Assembly (NCBI RefSeq): GCF_003625485.1
Contig: NZ_RAIR01000001.1
Coordinates: forward strand, 558,001 to 622,000
From: Butyrivibrio sp. CB08
GTDB taxonomy: Bacteria > Bacillota > Clostridia > Lachnospirales > Lachnospiraceae
Length of the DNA stretch: 64,000 nucleotides
Direction: 5' to 3'
Below the pieces are notes generated by a model. That model worked only from the letters and a program-made list of their open reading frames with translations, had not been told where the DNA came from and did no database searches. Below, piece after piece: positions 33,470 through 41,234 of the stretch. Numbering within the stretch: position 1 is the stretch's first letter; each line of letters opens with the position of its first letter. The translations under genes were made by a program, and so were the position numbers.

Positions 33470-35953
33470 ATGAAGAAAAGGATATTGGGAAAGAAGGCAC
33501 TTAGCCTTGCGCTGTGCCTTGGAATGACTGTGACAGCTTTATCTGGCTGTGGCAAAAAGAGTGAAGAAAGTCTTGTTGATAAGGCCAGTTCAAACAGCAA
33601 AGACTATGTATTCAGGTCTGAGGATGTGGACCTTGGAGGAAGCTATGACTGCAGCAATGTAGCTATTTCAGGGGACAGAGTATATGCAACAACTTACTCA
33701 AAGAACGGATATATTACTATCTTTTCATTTAATCCTGATGGAAGCGATATGAAGGAGATCAAGATCCCTGAGTCTGACAATGAAGGTCACGGATATATGA
33801 CCTACACACCAGATGGGGAGTTTTACACGATCCTAAACATCTACCACTGGGGTGATGATGAGGGTGAGATGCATACCTTTGGCCCGGAAGTTTATGACGA
33901 AGATACAATCCTTGTGAACAGTTCTGAGGTAGACACCAAAAAAGTTGAAGATGCAGAGAATGATGCGGCGACAGAGGATAGCAGCGTAGATACTCAGGAT
34001 ACAGAAGTTTCTACTGAGGAAGAACCTGTAGATACAGATCCTGAGGCTCCTCATGAATACTTCGACGAGGATACTGACGAAGAGGAGTACCTTGTTAAGT
34101 ATGATGCACAGGGAAATGAGCTCTTTAGAATAGACCTTCTTGCTGACATCACTGACGAAGATGACTACTTCTCAGTATTTGGAATGGCATACGATGACAA
34201 GGAAGGTCTTATCATCAGCTCCAATAAGGGAATTGCCAAGCTAGATGAGAATAGTAACAGTCTTAAGACCATCGTTGACAGCTCGCAGACAGGTGGCAAC
34301 AATGAGTATTACATGGGTTCCATGAGCATCTACAGAGGCTTTAATGGCAAGCTCTATGTATCAAAGTGGGGCGATGATGGCATGGAGTTCAAGAGCTTTG
34401 ACCCTTCAACAGGTCAGTTTGGAGAAAAGTCCGGACAGTTCACAAACTATGAGGATTTTGCGTTCTTTGGAGGCAATGGATATGACATCTATGTTTCCAA
34501 GAATGATGGAATCTACGGTTTTGACTATGGCAAGGATGAGCTTGTAAAGCTCCTTGACTATATGGATTCTGATCTTAATGTCAGCTATTCACTTTCATCC
34601 CTTGCTGCCATCAGTGACAACGAATTTATCGCGAATATTCCAGATGAAGAATACAATTACCACCTTGTAAGACTTACAAAGGTTCCCGCCGAACAGGTAA
34701 AAGACAGAAGTGTCATAACTTTGGGCGGACTTTACATCGATTACAGGATAAGACTGAAGGTATATAAGTTTAATCAGGAGAGCCAGGATTACAAAGTTAA
34801 GATTGTAGATTATTCAACCTTAAACAATAACGAAGACAATAACGCAGGACTTACTCAGTTTAACCTGGATATCATATCTGGCAATGTTCCTGACATCATG
34901 TACTTCTCGACAGAGGAGCCAGTTGACAGCTATATCAATAAGGGACTGTTTTTAGACCTGGCACCATTTATCAAAAATGACCCTGAGCTTGCCAATGTAG
35001 AGTTTGTAGAAAATGTATTTGATGCTTTCAAGACAGGAGATAAGGTTTACCAGCTTGTTCCTTCCTACTATATCAACACATTCTCAACCAAGACTTCTTA
35101 CCTTCAGGGAAAAGAGATACTGTCTCTGGATGAAGCTATCGACATGATTAAGGCCAAGGGTATTACATATACAGATTCCTTCGGACTTGTATCAAGGGAA
35201 AACATTCTGGACGCGGGGCTTACTGCAGCAGGTAGTGGTTTCATTGACTGGGAGACTAAGACATGTCATTTTGACAGTGACGAATTCATCAAGTTTATTG
35301 AATTTGCCAAGAACTTCCCAGAGCACCTTTCCGATGATGCATGGATGGATTATAAGGAGACAACCTTCATAGAGGGAGAATCTCTTTTCTGCCCGACCTA
35401 TTTAAATGGCTTTAGAACCTATAGAAGATATGTGGATGGAACCTTTGGAGAGAATGTAACACTTATCGGATTCCCTAGTAACCTTGGTAAGAACTGTTCA
35501 GTGCTCATTCCTTCACAGAGACTGTGTATCAGCTCAAAGACCAAGAACTCAGAGGCATGCTGGGAGCTTGTAAGACTGTTCCTTATGGAAGATTACCAGG
35601 ATGAGTTTGAGTATGAATTCCCAATCAGAAAGTCCAGCTTTGACAAGCTTGCTGAAAAGTCAATGGAGCGTCAGTTCTGGATTGATGATGACGGCGTCAA
35701 GCACTTCGAAGATGATACATACTGGATCGGAGACCAGGAAATAGTGATCAAGCCTCTTACCAGGGAAGACGTTGATTACCTCAAGAAGTTTATTGGAAGT
35801 CTTGATAACTCCAATACCTATAATGCCAACCAGAATGTAAATAACATCATTAGTGAAGAAGTTGCTGCTTTCTTTAGTGGTCAGAAGAGCGCAAAAGAAG
35901 TTGCAGATATTATTCAGAGCAGAGTGAGCATTTACGTAAATGAGAATAGCTAA
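33470..35953 (+). CDS. Giant solute-binding lipoprotein with N-terminal propeller-like part
   Basis: An 827-residue lipoprotein. The signal peptide ends in a lipobox (ALSGC, Cys at about 26). Residues about 40-400 consist of repeated strand units with Asp/Gly turns (YATTYSKNGYITIFSFNPDGS, MYDDKEGLIISSN-like repeats) that look like a beta-propeller and carry an acidic insert rich in Glu/Asp/Thr (about 145-200). Residues about 415-800 form a family-1 extracellular solute-binding domain (DIISGNVPDIMYFSTEEP, KGLFLDLAPFI). Usual solute-binding proteins are 400-550 residues, so the N-terminal half is extra. It closes the operon and supplies the missing binding protein for the MalF/MalG-type permeases. 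Ligand unknown. Confidence 0.87.
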   Translation: MKKRILGKKALSLALCLGMTVTALSGCGKKSEESLVDKASSNSKDYVFRSEDVDLGGSYDCSNVAISGDRVYATTYSKNGYITIFSFNPDGSDMKEIKIPESDNEGHGYMTYTPDGEFYTILNIYHWGDDEGEMHTFGPEVYDEDTILVNSSEVDTKKVEDAENDAATEDSSVDTQDTEVSTEEEPVDTDPEAPHEYFDEDTDEEEYLVKYDAQGNELFRIDLLADITDEDDYFSVFGMAYDDKEGLIISSNKGIAKLDENSNSLKTIVDSSQTGGNNEYYMGSMSIYRGFNGKLYVSKWGDDGMEFKSFDPSTGQFGEKSGQFTNYEDFAFFGGNGYDIYVSKNDGIYGFDYGKDELVKLLDYMDSDLNVSYSLSSLAAISDNEFIANIPDEEYNYHLVRLTKVPAEQVKDRSVITLGGLYIDYRIRLKVYKFNQESQDYKVKIVDYSTLNNNEDNNAGLTQFNLDIISGNVPDIMYFSTEEPVDSYINKGLFLDLAPFIKNDPELANVEFVENVFDAFKTGDKVYQLVPSYYINTFSTKTSYLQGKEILSLDEAIDMIKAKGITYTDSFGLVSRENILDAGLTAAGSGFIDWETKTCHFDSDEFIKFIEFAKNFPEHLSDDAWMDYKETTFIEGESLFCPTYLNGFRTYRRYVDGTFGENVTLIGFPSNLGKNCSVLIPSQRLCISSKTKNSEACWELVRLFLMEDYQDEFEYEFPIRKSSFDKLAEKSMERQFWIDDDGVKHFEDDTYWIGDQEIVIKPLTREDVDYLKKFIGSLDNSNTYNANQNVNNIISEEVAAFFSGQKSAKEVADIIQSRVSIYVNENS

Positions 35954-35956
35954 TTG

Positions 35957-35965
35957 TGTTATAAT
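35957..35965 (+). promoter_or_regulatory. Extended -10 directly before the phosphatase gene
   Basis: TGTTATAAT is a perfect TGnTATAAT that starts three bases after the stop of the solute-binding lipoprotein. Only six bases separate it from ATG 35972, and no ribosome site is visible, so the message would be leaderless. Confidence 0.55.
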
Positions 35966-35971
35966 GTTTAT

Positions 35972-38020
35972 ATGCATGAATTAGTTATGGTTCTAAAGAT
36001 GTCTGCAGTAACAGCACTGTACATTCTTTTGATCGTATCAGTGTGGCTGTGGACCAGGAACAAAACAATTTCAAAGGTCAAGAAAGTACTGATAGGTATT
36101 ATTTTTGGACTTAGTTCTGTTTTGTCCACTCACTATGGTATTTCTTATGAGGGCATGATCATCAATGTGAGAGATCTTGGCCCTCTTTCTGCTGGCCTTT
36201 TTTTCTCACCTATTTCAGGTATTATCGCAGGTCTAATCGGTGGTATTGAAAGATATATCGCTGGAACATATTTTGGTGTGGGCGAATATACAAGGATCGC
36301 CTGCAGCGTATCAACCTGCCTTGCGGGTTTTGTTGCCTGGGGCATGAACAAGAGAGTATTTAAGGGAAAAAAGCCTTCTCCTGTATTTGCTTTCTTCATG
36401 GGAGCGGTAATGGAAGTCTTCCATATGTACGTTGTGTTCATTACCCACAGAGGTGATCTCAAGATGGCGTTTTTGGTCGTTAAGACCTGCGCTGTTCCGA
36501 TGATCTTTTTCTCTGGTCTTGGACTTGCTATTGCGGCAGCAATTTTAGAGAGGCTTTGCGGAGAACGCAGGAATCCATTTGTTAGAAAGAATCCTGAGTT
36601 TGTTCCGGTTTCTGAGACCTTCCAGAGATGGCTCTTTGCTGTTACCTTCGTTGTACTGGTAAGCGCCTTTGTATTTTCTTTCTACCTGCTTACTGGTTCT
36701 GAGTATCAGGATGCGATAAATAAGATTGAGTACACCACAGATAATATCAAAGCAAGTTTGCTTGACGGAGATCTGAATATCACTCCTGATAACGATGTGG
36801 CCTATGACTATATTATTCTGGCAGATGGTTATATCAATAATGGAACCCACAGGGGAATGACTGTTGGAGCAGAGGAAGCTATGGAGCTTAAGAACTTTGC
36901 GGGTACTACAGTCAGATATGAATACCTTGGCCAGAAGTCCATGATAAGAGTTCTGCAGATGGATGAGAAACACATCCTTGTTACATCTCTTACTAACGAC
37001 CAGATCTACTGGTACAGAGACGCCATGGCCTATGAAACCGGTCTTTCAAGCATACTTCTCTTTACTGTGATCTATGTGCTCATTGCTTTTCTTGTAAACT
37101 AAATTGTTGTTGATAACATCAAACTGATAAATAAATCTCTTGAGAAGATAACTAATGGCGATCTTGACGAGGTTGTAGATGTTAGGAATTCACTGGAGTT
37201 TGCGACGCTCTCTGATGACATCAATGAGACGGTAGTTGCTCTTAAGGGATATATTGAGGCTGCGGAAAAGAGAATGGAGCAGGAGCTTACTCTTGCCAAG
37301 ACTATTCAGGATTCATCACTTCCTAAGTCCTTTATCTTCCCGGACAGGGATGAGATTGAGATATTTGCTACTATGAAGCCTGCCAAGGAAGTTGGCGGTG
37401 ACTTCTATGATTTCTTCCATGTTGATAAAGACAGGATTGCATTTGTAATAGCAGATGTATCTGGTAAAGGTATACCAGCAGCTCTTTTCATGATGAGAAG
37501 TAAGACTTCAATAAGGACATTTGCCCAGGAGGGTGGAACGCCAGCTGACATCATCGAAAAGACCAACGAAGCCCTTTGCGAGGGCAATGACGCGGAGATG
37601 TTTGTAACAGCGTGGATTGGAATTCTGGATCTTCCTACAGGACTTCTTACCTGCGCTAATGCAGGACATGAGTATCCTGCTATCAAAAGAGCTTCTGGCG
37701 ATTATGAGCTTTATAAAGACAAACATTCCCTTGCTCTTGCGGCAATGGAAGGACTTAAGGCGAGACAATATGACATTGTACTTGAGCCTGGAGATAAGGT
37801 CTTTGTTTACTCCGATGGAATTCCTGAAGCGATCAATGAGAATATACAGCAGTATGGTACAGACAGGATGATAGAAGCGTTGAATATTGTCAAAAACGAG
37901 ACCATGACAGCCACGCTCCCTGCAGTTGCTGAAAGTGTAAACATATTCAAAGGTAACGCCGAGCAGTTTGATGATATGACCATGCTTGGATTCGAATTCA
38001 GACATTACAGTGAACTATAG
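35972..38020 (+). pseudogene. 5TMR-HAMP-PP2C (SpoIIE-type) phosphatase split by in-frame TAA
   Basis: One reading frame of 682 codons is interrupted once, by TAA at 37100-37102 (codon 377). Before it: a five-helix 5TMR-LYT-type sensor (SAGLFFSPISGIIAGLIGGI, residues about 1-200), a further membrane segment (about 215-235), a small outside domain and a last membrane segment ending exactly at the stop. After it, in the same frame, are 57 codons that encode a HAMP-like linker (LINKSLEKITNGDLDEVVDV, then a coiled coil), and a PP2C/SpoIIE phosphatase domain with its metal Asp motifs (EVGGDFYDFF, FVIADVSGKGIPAALF, DDMTM). No other damage is seen. A single A-to-T change would turn a Lys codon into TAA. 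The phosphatase part could restart at ATG 37274, but the ribosome site there is poor. Recent nonsense mutation, read-through or sequencing error are all possible. Confidence 0.85.
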
Positions 38021-38055
38021 AAAAGAAGCACTCCTTACGGAGCGCTTCTTTTTTG
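38021..38055. terminator. Bidirectional terminator between phosphatase and PRPP synthetase genes
   Basis: AAAAGAAGCACTCC (38021-38034) pairs with GGAGCGCTTCTTTT (38039-38052), loop TTAC, one A-C mismatch. T-rich on both strands, serving converging genes. Confidence 0.85.
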
Positions 38056-38057
38056 TT

Positions 38058-39149
38058 TTACTTTTTATTATAGGTATCAAGCATCTCTTTAATCTTAAGA
38101 GCCGGCTTGGTGAGGCCTGATAAGGATTTGCCCTTGTTCATGGTATCAATGATAGCTGCAATATAGCGGTTCATATTTACACTGTAGTAATACTCTCTTT
38201 TTAGAAGATCTTCCTTCTGATAGATGAGGTTAGTGGTAAAGATCTTATCAAATTCTCCCTTTTCATAGGCTTTATCAAACTTCTCCATACCGTTGGTGAA
38301 CAGGCCAAATGTGGAGAAGATGAAGACTCTTTTTGCTCCCATGTCCTTGAGCTGCCTTGATACATCCAGCATACTTCCGCCAGATGAGATCATGTCATCA
38401 ATTACGATGCAGTCCTTGTCCTTAACAGAAGCTCCGCAGAAGTCATGGGCTATTATCGGGTTACAGCCTTCAATGATTCGGGTGTAGTCTCTTCTCTTGT
38501 AGAACATTCCAATATTGATTCCGTAAAGTGAAGCAAGGAATACAACTCTTTCAGTAGCTCCTTCATCTGGAGCGATGAACATAAGGTGATCACTGTCTAA
38601 GGTGATATCCTCGTACTCAGTAAGAAGGGCCTGAGTGAACTGAAGAGCAGGAGATATGTTCTCAAGGCTGTGGAGCGGAAGAGTATTCTGCATCCTTGGA
38701 TCGTGAGCATCAAAGGTTATGATGGAATGTACGCCCATGTTTTCAAGCTCTCGCAGCATCACAGCGCAGTCCAGGGATTCTCTGGTGGTCTTTCTGTGCT
38801 GACGACCTTCGTATAGAAATGGCATGATAACTGTTATCCTTGAAGCTTTGCCATTACATGCAGCGGTGACGCGCTTTAGATCCATATAATGATCATCAGG
38901 AGACATGCGGTTTGGTGCGCCGTCCATCTTATAGGTAAGGGAATTGTTCATTACATCCACAAGGATATAGATGTCCTTATCTCTTACAGAATTTCTGATT
39001 ATGCCTTTTCCTTCACCACTTCCAAAGCGTGGGCACTCACATGGGATAAGGAAGCCATCGCTATCCTTTCTCCATTCCTTAAGCAGGTCATTAACCCTTT
39101 CGCCAGAGTGTATTGCTGATTCCAATGCGATGATTCCCATGTTTGCCAT
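38058..39149 (-). CDS. Ribose-phosphate pyrophosphokinase (PRPP synthetase) family protein
   Basis: A 363-residue protein of the PRPP synthetase family, which makes phosphoribosyl pyrophosphate for nucleotide, His and Trp synthesis. It has the tandem phosphoribosyltransferase-type fold: MPFLYEGRQHRKTTRESLDC (equivalent of the Y/F-RQDRK ATP region), FDAHDPRMQN with the metal His, and the PRPP loop CIVIDDMISSGGSML near residue 245. At 363 residues it is longer than the usual 310-320, and RQHRK and FDAHDP replace RQDRK and DLHAGQ-type motifs, so it belongs to the long, divergent form common in Clostridia; a housekeeping or accessory role cannot be separated here. AAGGAGAC precedes ATG. Confidence 0.85.
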   Translation of the reverse strand: MANMGIIALESAIHSGERVNDLLKEWRKDSDGFLIPCECPRFGSGEGKGIIRNSVRDKDIYILVDVMNNSLTYKMDGAPNRMSPDDHYMDLKRVTAACNGKASRITVIMPFLYEGRQHRKTTRESLDCAVMLRELENMGVHSIITFDAHDPRMQNTLPLHSLENISPALQFTQALLTEYEDITLDSDHLMFIAPDEGATERVVFLASLYGINIGMFYKRRDYTRIIEGCNPIIAHDFCGASVKDKDCIVIDDMISSGGSMLDVSRQLKDMGAKRVFIFSTFGLFTNGMEKFDKAYEKGEFDKIFTTNLIYQKEDLLKREYYYSVNMNRYIAAIIDTMNKGKSLSGLTKPALKIKEMLDTYNKK

Positions 39150-39220
39150 AAGCGTCGTCTCCTTGTCTGAAATTGCGGTTTTCTTTATACCATTATATCA
39201 AACAGAATAGGCAAATAGTC

Positions 39221-39249
39221 TTGAAATATCGACTTTCTTTAACTACAAT
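39221..39249 (+). promoter_or_regulatory. Promoter of tRNA-Gly
   Basis: TTGAAA (39221-39226) and TACAAT (39244-39249) are 17 bases apart; transcription would begin about eight bases before the mature tRNA. The minus-strand prs promoter (TATAAT at 39192-39197) lies back to back. Confidence 0.75.
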
Positions 39250-39263
39250 AAATAAAGTAGCGC

Positions 39264-39334
39264 GCAGGATTAGTACATCGGTAGTATGTCAGCTTCCCAA
39301 GCTGAAGAGGCGGGTCCGATTCCCGTATCCTGCT
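39264..39334 (+). tRNA. tRNA-Gly (anticodon CCC)
   Basis: A 71-base cloverleaf without encoded CCA. Acceptor GCAGGAT (39264-39270) pairs with ATCCTGC (39327-39333), discriminator T. D stem GTAC/GTAT with a seven-base loop containing GG. Anticodon stem TCAGC/GCTGA with the loop TTCCCAA, anticodon CCC. T stem GCGGG/CCCGT with the loop TCCGATT. The loop carries C where nearly all tRNAs have U55 (normally TTCGA). Its 3' end is mirrored by an inverted copy 120 bases downstream. Confidence 0.88.
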
Positions 39335-39349
39335 TACTCAAACGATGCA

Positions 39350-39412
39350 AAAAATGAGATATAAACCAGCTGCAAGCTCGCTTGCAAAGCTGGTTTTATA
39401 TCTCATTTTTTA
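39350..39412 (+). terminator. Strong terminator after tRNA-Gly
   Basis: A stem of about 21 bp with one bulge (39350-39370 with 39389-39410), topped by the perfect TGCAAG-CTCG-CTTGCA hairpin and ending in TTTTTATA. Confidence 0.85.
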
Positions 39413-39418
39413 TACCGC

Positions 39419-39475
39419 GCGACGCGCGGACAAGATTTGCGAAGCAAATCTTGTATGCATCGTTCGAGTAAGCAG
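39419..39475 (+). repeat. 57-bp direct repeat, copy 1
   Basis: Runs from GCGACGCGCGG through the ACAAG/CTTGT hairpin to GAGTAAGCAG. It matches 39512-39568 at 55 of 57 positions. Confidence 0.9.
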
Positions 39476-39511
39476 GGCGGTGCTTGAGTAAGCAGAGTAG
39501 AGTGCACAAGA

Positions 39512-39568
39512 GCGACGCGCGGACAAGATATGCGAAGCAAATCTTGTATGCATCGTTCGCGTAAGCAG
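39512..39568 (+). repeat. 57-bp direct repeat, copy 2
   Basis: Second copy with two changes (GATTTGC to GATATGC, CGAGTAAG to CGCGTAAG). The first change breaks one pair in the hairpin. A third, partial copy of the end (TTGAGTAAGCAG) lies between them at 39484-39495. Copy 2 ends four bases before the TATAAT (39572-39577) of mscL. Confidence 0.9.
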
Positions 39569-39616
39569 TGATATAATAATGGAAGTGTATGAATTTTTTG
39601 AGAGGAGAAGGGGAAC

Positions 39617-40099
39617 ATGACAGAGAAAATCAAAGATGTAGCAGGAAAGAGTAAGGGCGTTGCAGGGGAATTTCGTGAGTTCATCATGAGAGGCAATGTT
39701 CTTGATATGGCAGTCGGTGTTATCATCGGCGGTGCATTTCAGAAAATCATTTCATCTCTCGTAGATGACATTATCATGCCACTTATTGGACTTCTTACTG
39801 GCGGCGTAGACTTTAACAACAAGTTCATCGTTCTCGACGGAGGATCCTATGACACCTTGGAAGCTGCCAAGGAAGCAGGTGCAGCAACACTTAACTATGG
39901 AACCTTCATTACCGTAGTTATCAACTTTATTCTCATGGCACTGGTTATCTTCTTTATTGTTAAGTCCATGAATAAGCTTTCAGCTAAGCTTGAGAAGGAA
40001 AAGGAAGAAGCTCCTGCAATAACCAAGATCTGCCCTCACTGCAAGAGCGAGATCAACATCGAGGCAACACGTTGCCCTCACTGCACATCAGAACTCTGA
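39617..40099 (+). CDS. mscL: Large-conductance mechanosensitive channel with C-terminal zinc ribbon
   Basis: A 160-residue MscL. The channel part covers residues about 15-130: EFREFIMRGNVLDMAVGVIIGGAF is the conserved first helix and pore, and VINFILMALVIFFIVKSMNKL the second. It opens under membrane tension to release solutes upon osmotic downshock. The C-terminus carries an added small zinc ribbon with two CPHC knuckles (ICPHCKSE and RCPHCTSEL), in place of a simple cytoplasmic helix end. ATG 39617 follows GAGAGGAGAAGGGGAAC. TATAAT at 39572-39577 is the likely -10. A bidirectional terminator follows. Confidence 0.95.
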   Translation: MTEKIKDVAGKSKGVAGEFREFIMRGNVLDMAVGVIIGGAFQKIISSLVDDIIMPLIGLLTGGVDFNNKFIVLDGGSYDTLEAAKEAGAATLNYGTFITVVINFILMALVIFFIVKSMNKLSAKLEKEKEEAPAITKICPHCKSEINIEATRCPHCTSEL

Positions 40100-40132
40100 T
40101 GAACAGATGCTACTTAATAACATAATTATAGT

Positions 40133-40171
40133 AAAAAGCTCAGTAACCACAAAAAGGCTACTGAGCTTTTT
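40133..40171. terminator. Bidirectional terminator after mscL
   Basis: A perfect 13-bp stem: AAAAAGCTCAGTA (40133-40145) with TACTGAGCTTTTT (40159-40171), loop of 13 bases. It serves mscL and the converging LacI-family gene. Confidence 0.9.
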
Positions 40172-40208
40172 AAATAAATGTATATAAGTGGGTTTTGTTT
40201 ATCAATAC

Positions 40209-41231
40209 TTAGAAGCTTGTGGAGCCTCTCTTTACCAGCTCACCAGAGAAGATGGTCTTCTGTGGCATTTCGCTCTGAGAGAGTGTGCCGATAAGAGTCT
40301 TAACCAGCTGAATGCACATATCTTCAAGACGGTTATCAATAGAAGACAGCTCAGGTTCTGAACAGTGCGCAAGAATTGAGTTGTTGTAGCCAACAATCTG
40401 AAGCTCTGAAGGAACCTTGACATGGCTTGCTCTTGCAAAGTTCATAGCACCAATTGCAAGGAAATCATCGCTGGTTACAATACCGTCAAACTTGATACCT
40501 TTCTTGCAGATGGATTCAACAAAGCTCTTAACACCATCGATGTCCTCATGACTTCCCTTAAAGCACTGCATAAGCTCTTTTTTAAGAGGAATATCATGGG
40601 ATAAAAGAGCGTTCTGATATCCTGCGAGCTTGCGAAGTCCTGAATAAGAATTGGAGTTGTAAAGGTAAAGGATATTATTGGCTCCGCTTGAAAGCATCTG
40701 TTCAGTGGCATCCTGAGTTGCCTTGTAATCATCACAGAGAGTGCAGTACACGTTGTTGCAGTCAAAGTCAGCATTAAGGAGCATGATAGGTACCTGGCCT
40801 GCTGCATCTCTAACATACTGGTTGTCCTCAGGGTTGTTTAAGATAAAGTTAGAACCAATCATTACAACCGCATCAACGTGCTGGGAGAGCAGGAGATTAA
40901 GAGATTCCTTTTTTCCTTCAAGCTCATATCCAGTACATCCAAGGATGGTGTGATAACCATTCTCTCTGAGATTCTGCTCGATATAATAGATAGCTTTGGC
41001 AAGATACAGGTCAGATGCATCAGCACAGAGGATACCGATAGTCTTCATGGAATTAAGACCAAGTCCTCTGGCGAAAGCATTGGGTTTGTATCCGTACTGT
41101 TCAATAATGTCCATGACTTTTTTCCTGGTCTTGGGCTTAACATTGGCACTGCCGTTAAGAACACGGGATACAGTGGCAATGGATACACCAGCCTTTTTGG
41201 AAATGTCATAGATAGTCATCTGGTTACTCAT
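40209..41231 (-). CDS. LacI-family regulator of the uronate locus
   Basis: A 340-residue LacI/GalR protein. The N-terminal HTH and hinge are intact (TIYDISKKAGVSIATVSRVL, then NGSANVKPKTRKKVMDIIE), followed by a periplasmic-binding-protein-like effector domain (about 60-340). It is the last gene after uxaC on the minus strand, three bases from its stop, and is probably co-transcribed with it. Three 14-bp sites of the form TGWAAAYGCTTWCA in front of uxaC, uxaA and the importer gene are its likely operators. A uronate or its product is the expected inducer. The ribosome site (GAGATAACTT) overlaps the uxaC stop. Confidence 0.92.
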   Translation of the reverse strand: MSNQMTIYDISKKAGVSIATVSRVLNGSANVKPKTRKKVMDIIEQYGYKPNAFARGLGLNSMKTIGILCADASDLYLAKAIYYIEQNLRENGYHTILGCTGYELEGKKESLNLLLSQHVDAVVMIGSNFILNNPEDNQYVRDAAGQVPIMLLNADFDCNNVYCTLCDDYKATQDATEQMLSSGANNILYLYNSNSYSGLRKLAGYQNALLSHDIPLKKELMQCFKGSHEDIDGVKSFVESICKKGIKFDGIVTSDDFLAIGAMNFARASHVKVPSELQIVGYNNSILAHCSEPELSSIDNRLEDMCIQLVKTLIGTLSQSEMPQKTIFSGELVKRGSTSF

Positions 41232-41234
41232 AAG

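Larger units (their letters stand above)
39329..39476. repeat. Fold-back element built on the tRNA-Gly 3' end
   Basis: The last bases of the tRNA plus flank (39329-39349) pair with 39456-39476 at 20 of 21 positions. Three hairpins lie inside this closing stem: the terminator (39350-39410), CCGCGC-GAC-GCGCGG (39415-39429), and ACAAGATTTGC-GAA-GCAAATCTTGT (39430-39454). Folded, it is a four-way junction. It may be a mobile palindromic unit that captured tRNA sequence. Confidence 0.8.

Noticed and set aside
37100..37102. Two separate normal genes (sensor and phosphatase)
   Set aside because: The 171 bases between the stop and the next ATG are in frame and encode a HAMP-like linker, and the restart has no good ribosome site; an interrupted single gene fits better.
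39456..39495. Phage or genomic-island attachment site formed by copies of the tRNA-Gly 3' end
   Set aside because: Integration gives direct repeats of the tRNA end. The main copy here is inverted, and no integrase or island genes follow.
39419..39568. CRISPR array
   Set aside because: Only two full repeats of 57 bp with imperfect identity, no regular spacers and no cas genes in the window.
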